Source: Methanomicrobiales archaeon
GTDB taxonomy: Archaea; Halobacteriota; Methanomicrobia; Methanomicrobiales; JACTUA01
NCBI GenBank assembly: GCA_028678555.1
Contig: JAJRDF010000098.1
Coordinates: 1-5,812 of the forward strand
Direction: 5' to 3'
DNA: 5,812 nt
Shown in pieces: positions 1-4,864 of this stretch (the stretch's first letter is position 1; each line of letters starts with the position of its first letter). A model generated the notes under the pieces. That model saw only the letters and a program-made list of their open reading frames with translations. It ran no database searches and was not told the DNA's origin. Made by a program: the position numbers and the translations under genes.

Positions 1-844
1 CGGTCTGGTCCTCGATGGAGCGCTCCAGCCGCTCCACCACATGGGCCGAGAGCTCCCCGTCAATGATCAGGTCCCCCATTCTCCTCCCGTTGCGATCCGA
101 GCGGGTGAACTCCAGGAGGAAGTCCCGTTCCGAGAGGGAGAGGATGGAGTACAGGTCCAGCAGGAGATCGGTCTCAGGTCCCGGCCGCTTCATGCGGGAC
201 TGGGAGACGGCCACCTGGTACACGTTTCTCTCCATGCCCAGGTCTGCCCCGTACTTGGAGTGGCGGAGCGTGATGACCGCCTCGGCAAACTCCTTCTGGG
301 GGGCGATGAACCGCTCATAGTCCGGTTCCCGCTCCTCGATCTCCCGCACCACGTCCCCGCGCAGGTAGCCCCGTTCCCCCACGTCCCGGCGCATCTTCCA
401 CTCGTATTTCACGGGTTTCTCGGGATCCACGAAGATGGAGAAGTCCAGGAGGCTGCGGAGCCGATCCGTGAAGAGTGTGTGGAGGCCCTCCACGATCAGG
501 ACCTTCCGGGAGGTGAGCCGCACCGGGACTCCGAACCGTCCGGATGCATGGAGGTAGACCGGTTTCTCGATCGCCTTCCCGGCCCGGAGCGCGGAGAGGT
601 CCTCTTCGATCCGGTCGATCCGGTTCGCATCCGGGTGGAGGGGGGTGATCCCCCGGAGTGCCCGCTCCTCCCGGTCGAACCGGTGGTAGTCGTCCAGCGT
701 GATGGTGGTGACCAGGTCCTCGCCCACGAGGGAACGGATCCCCTGGGTGAAGGTGGTCTTCCCTGACCCGCTGTCACCGGCCACACCGATGACAAAGATC
801 CGGGGTGAGGCGCGGATCACATCCGTGAAGCTCTGTCCATTCAT
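1..844 (-). CDS. prk: Phosphoribulokinase, archaeal type (3' end cut off by window edge)
   Basis: It phosphorylates ribulose 5-phosphate with ATP to give ribulose 1,5-bisphosphate, the RuBisCO substrate. In Methanomicrobiales this enzyme belongs to the RuBisCO-based reductive hexulose-phosphate pathway (established for Methanospirillum). The reading frame runs from ATG at 844 to the window edge without a stop: 281 residues are visible, and by family length a few tens of C-terminal residues are probably missing. Seen: a P-loop GDSGSGKT at residues 23-30, a LDDYH motif at 50-54 (the acidic/aromatic active-site stretch of the PRK/uridine kinase superfamily), GITPLHPDANRID at 65-77, KPVY at 94-97, and IVEGLH followed by SIFVDP. 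The start is set by an SD (GGAGGG at 855-860, minus) 10 nt before the ATG. A TATA-like CCTTATGG lies at 921-930. Uridine kinase is the main alternative, but the HPDANRID and REPDYERF stretches fit archaeal PRK better. No RuBisCO gene lies within the window. Confidence 0.92.
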   Translation of the reverse strand, partial: MNGQSFTDVIRASPRIFVIGVAGDSGSGKTTFTQGIRSLVGEDLVTTITLDDYHRFDREERALRGITPLHPDANRIDRIEEDLSALRAGKAIEKPVYLHASGRFGVPVRLTSRKVLIVEGLHTLFTDRLRSLLDFSIFVDPEKPVKYEWKMRRDVGERGYLRGDVVREIEEREPDYERFIAPQKEFAEAVITLRHSKYGADLGMERNVYQVAVSQSRMKRPGPETDLLLDLYSILSLSERDFLLEFTRSDRNGRRMGDLIIDGELSAHVVERLERSIEDQT

Positions 845-920
845 GCCGGTCGTTCCCTCCGTCCCTGCTGCGGCGGCGTTACCGTCGCTGCGCATGTACT
901 ACATCCTCTTTCGGCCATCC

Positions 921-930
921 CCATAAGGAT
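921..930 (-). promoter_or_regulatory. Candidate TATA box for phosphoribulokinase
   Basis: On the minus strand the sequence reads ATCCTTATGG, an A/T-rich core inside a GC-rich spacer. Archaeal transcription starts about 25 nt downstream of the TATA centre, which predicts a start near 900 and a leader of roughly 55 nt carrying the GGAGGG SD. This is inferred from pattern and spacing only. Confidence 0.35.
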
Positions 931-1176
931 GCCCCCGGGGCGGCCCGTATGCGGCCGGTCCTGTAGGTGGTTTCTCTTTGGTTTCTTAGATATCCTGGGA
1001 ACTGGTGGGACGCTCTCGGGAGCTCCGCTGCCGCTCCGCCCCGCCGCGTGGGCACCCCCCGCCGGTTGATTCGTACATCTGCAAGTCTGTGAAAATACCA
1101 GCGTGACGGTCCATCCTCTTGTCGGGGTAGGGCCCGTGAGATGCAGCGCCCTCCCGCACCATGTTCCCGGATCCAC

Positions 1177-1198
1177 CCCGGCGCCCTGCGGCGTCGGG
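1177..1198. other. GC-rich inverted repeat (hairpin) in the intergenic spacer
   Basis: The arms CCCGGCGCC (1177-1185) and GGCGTCGGG (1190-1198) pair over 9 bp with a single G-U in the middle and a 4-nt CTGC loop. On the plus strand it is followed 12 nt later by the CCTTTTTACC tract, and a transcript from the TATA candidate at 1211-1220 would not include it. It may be a protein-binding palindrome, an RNA hairpin on the minus strand, or chance in GC-rich DNA. Confidence 0.45.
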
Positions 1199-1210
1199 TG
1201 ATGCCATAAT

Positions 1211-1220
1211 CCTTTTTACC
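1211..1220 (+). promoter_or_regulatory. Candidate TATA box for the 1242 small ORF and the cyclophilin-like gene
   Basis: The core CCTTTTTACC resembles the core CCCTTTTTATGC found upstream of the SOD gene in this same window. Transcription starting about 25-27 nt downstream would begin near 1240, almost exactly on the ATG at 1242, which would make that small ORF leaderless. If the small ORF is not real, this promoter gives the cyclophilin-like gene a leader of about 120 nt. Confidence 0.4.
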
Positions 1221-1241
1221 TGAGAATACACCGATCTTTCA

Positions 1242-1355
1242 ATGGACCCCTGCCCCACCTGGTACGTGAACCCGGGAGCCCCGTCCCCCACCCCTGTGAT
1301 CACAGCCGGAAACGACCGGCTGCCCGTGCCCCGGCATATCCGGGCCACGCGGTGA
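1242..1355 (+). CDS. Possible 37-residue small protein or leader ORF
   Basis: The ORF begins with ATG at 1242 and ends with TGA at 1353-1355, inside the SD of the following gene and 4 nt before its ATG. The product starts MDPCPTWYV and ends RHIRATR; it is rich in proline and arginine, has one cysteine, and shows no membrane segment or known motif. Hand-counted G/C is about 86% at third codon positions (32 of 37) against about 65% at first and second positions, a bias that looks coding although the sample is small. The TATA candidate at 1211-1220 places transcription start at or next to the ATG, so translation could be leaderless. I do not recognise a family. It could be a coupling leader peptide, a small protein, or a chance frame. 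Confidence 0.3.
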   Translation: MDPCPTWYVNPGAPSPTPVITAGNDRLPVPRHIRATR

Positions 1356-1358
1356 TCC
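1351..1358 (+). promoter_or_regulatory. Extended Shine-Dalgarno of the cyclophilin-like gene
   Basis: GGTGATCC is complementary to the extreme 3' end of archaeal 16S rRNA and sits immediately before the ATG at 1360. Because it represents the 3' half of the full GGAGGTGATCC site, its closeness to the ATG is normal. It also contains the TGA stop of the small ORF at 1242-1355, an arrangement that would allow coupled translation. Confidence 0.6.
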
Positions 1359-1359
1359 C

Positions 1360-1734
1360 ATGCCGACACCCATCCGCATTACGATCGGGCCGGTGGCCCT
1401 TGACGCCACCCTGGACGACACCCCGTGTGCCGATGCCATCGCTGACCTCCTCCCCCTCCACGCGCCGGTTCACGAATGGGGCGAGGAGTTCTATTTTCAC
1501 CTCCCGGTGGAGATGGGGGCTGACGGGACGGCAACCATGGAGGTGGAAGCCGGGGACATCGGGTTCTGGCCGCCGGGGCCGGCGGTCGCCATCTTCTTCG
1601 GGCCCACGCCCCTCTCTGCGGGCGATCGGCCCGTCCCGGCCTCTCCTGTGAATCTGGTGGGACGGGTGAATGGTGATCCCCAAGTACTGAGAGCGGCCAG
1701 GGGAAAATCGGAGATCCGGATCGACCGTAGGTAA
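1360..1734 (+). CDS. Cyclophilin-like-fold protein (Cyclophil_like / TM1367-type family)
   Basis: A 124-residue soluble protein matching the small prokaryotic family that has a cyclophilin-like beta-barrel fold but no proven prolyl isomerase activity; its biological role is unknown. Seen motifs in family order: a beta strand IRITIG at residues 5-10, DDTPCADAI at 19-27, WGEEFYF at 40-46, GDIGFWPPG at 65-73 running into IFFGPTP at 78-84, and SPVNLVGRV in the last third. The length is usual for the family. The start is strongly supported: GGTGATCC at 1351-1358 matches the extended SD (complement of the 16S 3' end) directly before ATG. No signal peptide or membrane segment is visible, so it should be cytoplasmic. 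It may be co-transcribed with the small ORF at 1242. It ends tail-to-tail with the next minus-strand gene, 19 bp away. Confidence 0.86.
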   Translation: MPTPIRITIGPVALDATLDDTPCADAIADLLPLHAPVHEWGEEFYFHLPVEMGADGTATMEVEAGDIGFWPPGPAVAIFFGPTPLSAGDRPVPASPVNLVGRVNGDPQVLRAARGKSEIRIDRR

Positions 1735-1752
1735 CCGGGGGGGACGCCGGTT
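1733..1752. terminator. Hairpin between two convergent genes, possible bidirectional terminator
   Basis: The arms AACCGG (1733-1738) and CCGGTT (1747-1752) form a perfect 6-bp stem with an 8-nt GC-rich loop. It starts inside the TAA stop of the cyclophilin-like gene and ends 2 nt from the TAG stop of the opposing gene. There is no flanking T tract, which archaeal termination usually needs, so it may only separate or protect the two transcript ends. Confidence 0.35.
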
Positions 1753-1753
1753 C

Positions 1754-2035
1754 CTACTGTCCGCCCGCGGAGAATGCTTCCCCGAACTCCTGTACTTTCA
1801 CGGGAAGCTGGTGGAAGGATTCCTTCGCCGCGTCGGAGGTGAGGGGTTCCAGGATATCCCGGGCCTTCTCCCACTGGGTCCGGTGCCAGATGAAATAACG
1901 CCCTTCCGGGGTCCGGAACAGGAACTTCTTCCGGAGGCCGGGGGCTCCACCGGATGCCACCGCCCACGGCTCCTCGGACGCAAGGAGGATGGCCGTATCG
2001 GTATCGTAAAAAATCCCATGGATCCGCTGCTTCAT
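1754..2035 (-). CDS. Small conserved protein with a YDTDTA motif (function unknown)
   Basis: A 93-residue soluble protein. It carries the pattern of a widespread family of small bacterial and archaeal proteins of unknown function: IHGIFYDTDTA with a following LAS at residues 5-20, then FLFRTPEGRYFIWHRTQWE in the middle, then an acidic/helical tail with QLP and EAF near the end. By that pattern it is probably a compact beta-rich domain followed by helices; there is no cysteine, signal peptide or membrane segment. The chosen ATG at 2035 gives the YDT motif its usual place about ten residues from the N-terminus; longer in-frame starts add residues that look non-coding. There is no clear SD, but a TATA-like CCTATTATGCC at 2060-2070 predicts transcription start near 2040, consistent with leaderless translation. 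It is divergent from the superoxide dismutase gene. The assignment to a family is from memory of the motif; no function is claimed. Confidence 0.75.
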   Translation of the reverse strand: MKQRIHGIFYDTDTAILLASEEPWAVASGGAPGLRKKFLFRTPEGRYFIWHRTQWEKARDILEPLTSDAAKESFHQLPVKVQEFGEAFSAGGQ

Positions 2036-2059
2036 CCTGTACCCGGAGGCGTTGATAAG

Positions 2060-2070
2060 GCATAATAGGT
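2060..2070 (-). promoter_or_regulatory. Candidate TATA box for the small YDT protein
   Basis: On the minus strand the sequence is ACCTATTATGC, the most A/T-rich patch upstream of the gene. Its centre lies about 30 nt before the ATG at 2035, which would give a nearly leaderless mRNA and agrees with the lack of an SD. Confidence 0.45.
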
Positions 2071-2166
2071 GAGGTGGATTCCGAAACCTGCAGGGATGGC
2101 GACCCGCCGTCCGGACGAAGGGGGCCCTCCCTTCAGGTACTCTTTCGGGGGCCATCGCCACGGGAT

Positions 2167-2178
2167 CCCTTTTTATGC
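2167..2178 (+). promoter_or_regulatory. Candidate TATA box for superoxide dismutase
   Basis: CCCTTTTTATGC stands out in the GC-rich spacer and fits the archaeal TATA consensus loosely. Transcription would start near 2200, leaving a leader of about 75 nt with the GAGGAGG SD at its end. The 241-bp spacer 2036-2276 therefore holds two divergent promoters, about 100 bp apart. I see no long operator palindrome between them. Confidence 0.5.
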
Positions 2179-2276
2179 TTGGAGGGAGAGCACTGGAACG
2201 CAGATGCCCCTGTGTCCGTAGCCCCGAACGGGAAGGCGGGCGGGATGCATTGCTCCCGTGTGAGGAGGAACCACCC

Positions 2277-2897
2277 ATGGATGCACCAACGCTGTATACC
2301 CTGCCCGCGCTTCCCTATGACTACAAGGCGCTGGCGCCGTACATCTCCGAACAGCAGCTGACGATCCACCACCAGAAGCACCACCAGGCCTATGTGAACG
2401 GTGGCAACGCGGTTCTCGAGAAGCTGGTCAAAGCCCGGAAAGAAAATACTGACCTGGACATGAAGGCAATCCTGAAGGAACTCTCGTTCCATACCGGAGG
2501 CTACCGGCTCCACCGGCTCTTCTGGGAGAACATGGCCCCGGCCGGGAAGGGGGGAGGGGGGGGCCCGAAGGGAGAACTCGGGAAAGCCATAGAGATGGAA
2601 TTCGGGTCCTTTGACCGGTTGAAAAAGGAGTTCACCCAGGCGGCCAACAGCGTCGAGGGATCAGGGTGGGCCATGCTCTGCTTCTGCACCATCACCCGGC
2701 GTCCCATGCTCGCGCAGGTAGAGAAGCACAACGTGAACATGCACCCCTCCTTCCCGATTCTCCTGGTCCTGGACGTGTGGGAGCACGCCTACTACCTGGA
2801 TTACAAGAACGACCGGGCCAAGTTTGTGGAGGGCTTCTGGAACATCGTGAACTGGGACACGGTGAACCAGCGGCTCGCGGCAGTGCAGAAGAAATAA
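2277..2897 (+). CDS. sod: Superoxide dismutase, iron/manganese family
   Basis: It converts superoxide to oxygen and hydrogen peroxide in the cytoplasm, protecting an anaerobe during oxygen exposure. The protein has 206 residues, normal for the family. Seen: the N-terminal helical hairpin with IHHQKHHQAYV, the LFWENM stretch, and the C-terminal DVWEHAYYLDYKN signature followed by FWNIVNW. By alignment with E. coli MnSOD the metal ligands are His31, His79, Asp166 and His170, and the gateway tyrosine is Tyr39; all are present. The second-sphere position that is Gln146 in E. coli MnSOD is His151 here, as in some iron or cambialistic SODs. Tyr76 replaces the first histidine of the common GGHxNH motif, which is not a ligand. 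The start is ATG at 2277, 8 nt after the SD GAGGAGG at 2262-2268; an upstream in-frame extension to 2175 runs through the promoter and is rejected. There is no signal peptide. Metal choice cannot be settled from sequence alone. Confidence 0.96.
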   Translation: MDAPTLYTLPALPYDYKALAPYISEQQLTIHHQKHHQAYVNGGNAVLEKLVKARKENTDLDMKAILKELSFHTGGYRLHRLFWENMAPAGKGGGGGPKGELGKAIEMEFGSFDRLKKEFTQAANSVEGSGWAMLCFCTITRRPMLAQVEKHNVNMHPSFPILLVLDVWEHAYYLDYKNDRAKFVEGFWNIVNWDTVNQRLAAVQKK

Positions 2898-2904
2898 TCC
2901 CCGG

Positions 2905-2917
2905 ATTCTTTTTTTCC
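2905..2917 (+). terminator. T-tract terminator after superoxide dismutase
   Basis: A run of seven T at 2909-2915 within ATTCTTTTTTTCC begins 11 nt after the SOD stop. Archaeal transcription ends at such T tracts without needing a hairpin. The tract is flanked by the direct repeat TCCCCGGA (2898-2905 and 2915-2922). On the minus strand the receiver-domain gene ends at 2941, and its transcript would run into a CCCC/GGGG mini-hairpin and then an A tract, which is not a terminator in that direction. Confidence 0.6.
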
Positions 2918-2940
2918 CCGGAGGGGGAGCCTTTACCGGA

Positions 2941-3306
2941 TCAGATCCGGGTGTCGATCTCGCGGCGGAGATCGGACGGGAGGATAGGCTTTTTCAGGAC
3001 GCCGGCGATCCAGTCCCGGTACCGGATCCTGTCCTCGTCGGACAGTCCGTACGCAGAGAGGATCAGGACCGGGATCCGTTCTGCCCGGGGGAACCGTTTC
3101 CCCAGCTCCTCGAGGAACTGGATCCCGCTCATGGGTTCCATCATCAGGTCCAGGAGGATCAGGGAGGGGCGCCGGGTGGCCAGGCATTCCAGGGCAGCCA
3201 CCGCATTGTCAAAGACAAGGGGAACATACCCGAATTTCTTGAGAAAGATGCCCAGCACCTCCCGGATACCCGGGTCATCGTCGATGACCATGATCTCGTG
3301 CGCCAA
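2941..3306 (-). CDS. Stand-alone response regulator receiver (CheY-like REC) domain
   Basis: A 121-residue single-domain response regulator that should accept a phosphoryl group from a histidine kinase. Seen: the acidic pocket IDDDPG with Asp10/Asp11, the phosphoacceptor Asp53 in LILLDLMM, the switch Ser84 in LILSAYG, and Lys106 followed by Pro107 in LKKPI, all in canonical order and spacing. There is no output domain after residue 121, so it must act by protein contact, as a phosphate relay or on a partner. The start is likely TTG at 3306, giving MAHEIMVIDDD; ATG at 3291 would leave only three residues before the acidic pocket and cut into the first strand. No good SD precedes either. A longer in-frame ATG at 3492 overlaps the divergent gene and adds non-conserved sequence. 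No kinase gene lies in the window. It converges with SOD (43 bp) and diverges from the Connectase-like gene. Confidence 0.92.
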   Translation of the reverse strand: MAHEIMVIDDDPGIREVLGIFLKKFGYVPLVFDNAVAALECLATRRPSLILLDLMMEPMSGIQFLEELGKRFPRAERIPVLILSAYGLSDEDRIRYRDWIAGVLKKPILPSDLRREIDTRI

Positions 3307-3478
3307 GAGCGGCCCCCCGATGCTGCCACCTGCAGCCAGTGTTGCCTGCAACAGACTGAATCTGGGCCGACATCTTTCATATCCTTTCTCCGCGTTCCCA
3401 CCCCCCTTCCCGGGGCCGTGGTCACTCTTATCCCCGTCCCTGCAGAGATATCCGGAAAGGAGCGGGAACGGATCCGGA
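3307..3478. promoter_or_regulatory. Divergent promoter region between the receiver gene and the Connectase-like gene
   Basis: A 172-bp spacer with start codons facing outwards. On the minus strand GGATATGAAAG at 3376-3386 is the best TATA-like core for the receiver gene, predicting a leader near 50 nt. On the plus strand ACTCTTATCC at 3424-3433 could serve the Connectase-like gene, with transcription starting near 3455 just before an AAGGAG SD-like site at 3457-3462. All are pattern-based guesses. Confidence 0.3.
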
Positions 3479-4081
3479 ATGAGCCTGGTCATCGCCTACA
3501 TCGGCTCCGGGGGTGCCGCCATGGCAGGGGACATGCGGGAGATCGCGTTCAGCGGCGAAGAGGGGACCGTGTCTGTCCTGGAGCAGGAGCTCTATGAGGG
3601 TACCATCACCGGGGATGAAGCCCTCCACCGCAGGGCAGAGGCCCTGGGGGTCACCCTCCGAATCCAGGATGACCGGGTGAAGGTCAGGGATCGCGGCGGG
3701 ATCCTGGTGGGGGAGGTGGGGGAACGGGAGCCGGGCGTCGAACGGTCCCGGAGGTTGTACGCTACCGCGGGGCGATATACCCTCATCGACCGTGAGGGCG
3801 GGCTGGTGACCCGCCGGGGCGGGGGCGGGGCCGGCAGCTTCGTAGTCCTGGGGAACGAGGTGGTGAAGAGGGTGGCCGGACGGTGCATCTCCGAAGGGTG
3901 GAGTGACGGGGCCCTGGAGGATGCCATCCGGATCCTGATCCGGACCCTGCAAGAAGCGTCCCGGGCGTCTCCCACGGTGAGCCGGGCCTTTCTCCTGGTA
4001 CAGACCCGTTCCACGGCGGACCCTGTCCGCCTGATGGAAGACGATCTGGCCGCTGGAAAAGAGCGGGTTTCCGAATCCTGA
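3479..4081 (+). CDS. DUF2121 / Connectase-like N-terminal nucleophile protein
   Basis: A 200-residue protein of the archaeal DUF2121 family. Family members from methanogens (Connectase) are monomeric relatives of 20S proteasome subunits that act as sequence-specific protein ligases on a KDPGA motif in MtrA, a subunit of the methanogenic methyltransferase. Seen: N-terminus MSLVIAYIG, then AMAGDMREIAF, LEQELYEG, ILVGEVGE, RRLYATAGRYTLID and FVVLGNEVVKR. If Met is removed, Ser1 becomes the N-terminal nucleophile, and Asp17 and Arg19 fall at the same numbers as in proteasome beta subunits. No lysine occurs before Lys67, so there is no counterpart of proteasome Lys33. The ATG at 3479 is the only start that exposes Ser1; an AAGGAG site lies at 3457-3462, unusually far (16 nt). 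The gene stands alone and converges with the methyltransferase gene, 15 bp away. Family assignment is from motif memory; ligase activity and substrate are inferred. Confidence 0.85.
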   Translation: MSLVIAYIGSGGAAMAGDMREIAFSGEEGTVSVLEQELYEGTITGDEALHRRAEALGVTLRIQDDRVKVRDRGGILVGEVGEREPGVERSRRLYATAGRYTLIDREGGLVTRRGGGGAGSFVVLGNEVVKRVAGRCISEGWSDGALEDAIRILIRTLQEASRASPTVSRAFLLVQTRSTADPVRLMEDDLAAGKERVSES

Positions 4082-4096
4082 TCGTCCGTCCTGCAC

Positions 4097-4864
4097 TCAC
4101 CGGGGGGCGGGGCCGGCTTTCTGCATCACGTACATGATGTACCCGTAGGACCCGGAGTACCGGTCATACATGGCAATCTCCAGGTCCGTGAGCGCCAGGA
4201 TCTCTTCCGCCGCGGGTGAGAGATGCCCCCTTTTCCGGATCTCCCATATCCGTTCCGCAAGGGGCGCGTAGTACTCCTCACGCCAGGAGGATTCAGGGAG
4301 AGGGAATGCCTCCAGGAGCCGGAACCCTGCCTCCCGGACCATGTGCCGGTTTTCGGCATCGGTGACCATGGCCGGATACCCCTGGACAAAGAAATCCCGG
4401 ACCTCCCCGGGGGGGTCATCCACGAACCAGGCCAGCTCGGTTACCGCCAGGTACCCACCCGCCCTGAGGAGCGGGCGCCAGGAGCCGAGGCCCTCGCCAA
4501 ATCCCATCGCCGAGATGGCCCCCTCGCTCCAGATCACGTGAAAGGTGGCATCGTGGAAGGGGAGCCGGTCCATCGTGGCCTGGAGAGGGGTGACCCGGGG
4601 TGCGATGCCGGCGGCAGCCGCCGCAGCCTGCAGCTCCCTGAGGTAGGGGCGGTGAACGTCCACGGCCACCACGTGTCCCCCGGAAAGGCCGGCCAGGGGG
4701 AGGGCTGATGCCCCGGCACCGCACCCGATGTCCAGGATATCAGGCCGGTGCAGGCGGTCACCGATGCACCGGTATGCCCGTTCCGTGCAGGCGGCCGAAC
4801 CCGGCCCCTTCCTCGGGAAACCTTCAAAGAGGGCGAAGAGGAAGGGATCCGGCGGGGGATCCAT
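4097..4864 (-). CDS. Class I SAM-dependent methyltransferase, substrate unknown
   Basis: A 255-residue Rossmann-fold methyltransferase. Seen: SAM-binding motif I ILDIGCGAGASALPLA at residues 43-58, the acidic end of strand 2 in VVAVDVHRPY (Asp69, expected to bind the SAM ribose), PLQATMDRLPFHDATFHVIWSEGAI for motifs III/IV, and LLRAGGYLAVTELAWF as the post-motif strand. The N-terminal GFPRKGPGSA and the C-terminal SGSYGYIMYVMQK are typical of a family of small-molecule methyltransferases found across anaerobic bacteria and archaea whose substrate I cannot name. The start at 4864 is chosen because it forms a TGATG overlap with the stop of the upstream QueG-like gene, pointing to coupled translation; an in-frame ATG at 4897 would overlap that gene by 34 nt and adds an unlikely EACAGSRGAV leader. 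No signal peptide or membrane segment is seen. Confidence 0.9.
   Translation of the reverse strand: MDPPPDPFLFALFEGFPRKGPGSAACTERAYRCIGDRLHRPDILDIGCGAGASALPLAGLSGGHVVAVDVHRPYLRELQAAAAAAGIAPRVTPLQATMDRLPFHDATFHVIWSEGAISAMGFGEGLGSWRPLLRAGGYLAVTELAWFVDDPPGEVRDFFVQGYPAMVTDAENRHMVREAGFRLLEAFPLPESSWREEYYAPLAERIWEIRKRGHLSPAAEEILALTDLEIAMYDRYSGSYGYIMYVMQKAGPAPR

Larger units (their letters stand above)
845..1241. other. Intergenic spacer between phosphoribulokinase and the next plus-strand gene
   Basis: About 400 bp with no convincing protein-coding gene on either strand; the open frames here have no recognisable protein motif. It holds the leader and TATA candidate of the phosphoribulokinase gene at its left end, a GC-rich hairpin at 1177-1198, and an A/T-rich core CCTTTTTACC at 1211-1220 that could drive the plus-strand genes. 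Between about 935 and 1175 I see no tRNA, repeat or clear regulatory motif. A small untranslated RNA cannot be excluded. Confidence 0.6.

Noticed and set aside
41..766. Plus-strand open frame of 241 codons
   Set aside because: It is antisense to the phosphoribulokinase gene, whose minus-strand translation has clear conserved motifs; high GC keeps the opposite frame open.
841..924. A 27-codon minus-strand ORF (starting MGMAERGCSTC) overlapping the phosphoribulokinase start as ATGA
   Set aside because: The TATA candidate at 921-930 would start transcription after its ATG, no SD precedes it, and its composition is not convincing; the overlap is probably chance.
1497..2063. Minus-strand open frame of 188 codons
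   Set aside because: It overlaps the cyclophilin-like gene on the opposite strand and the YDT protein in another frame; its product shows no recognisable motif.
2175..2276. N-terminal extension of superoxide dismutase
   Set aside because: It would include the promoter core and leader. The ATG at 2277 has a strong SD and matches the family N-terminus.
2666..3478. Plus-strand open frame upstream of and in frame with the Connectase-like gene
   Set aside because: It runs through the 3' part of SOD in another frame and antisense to the receiver gene, with no conserved motifs; only the part from the ATG at 3479 is real.
3428..4096. Minus-strand open frame of 222 codons
   Set aside because: It is antisense to the Connectase-like gene; proline/arginine-rich shadow translation without motifs.
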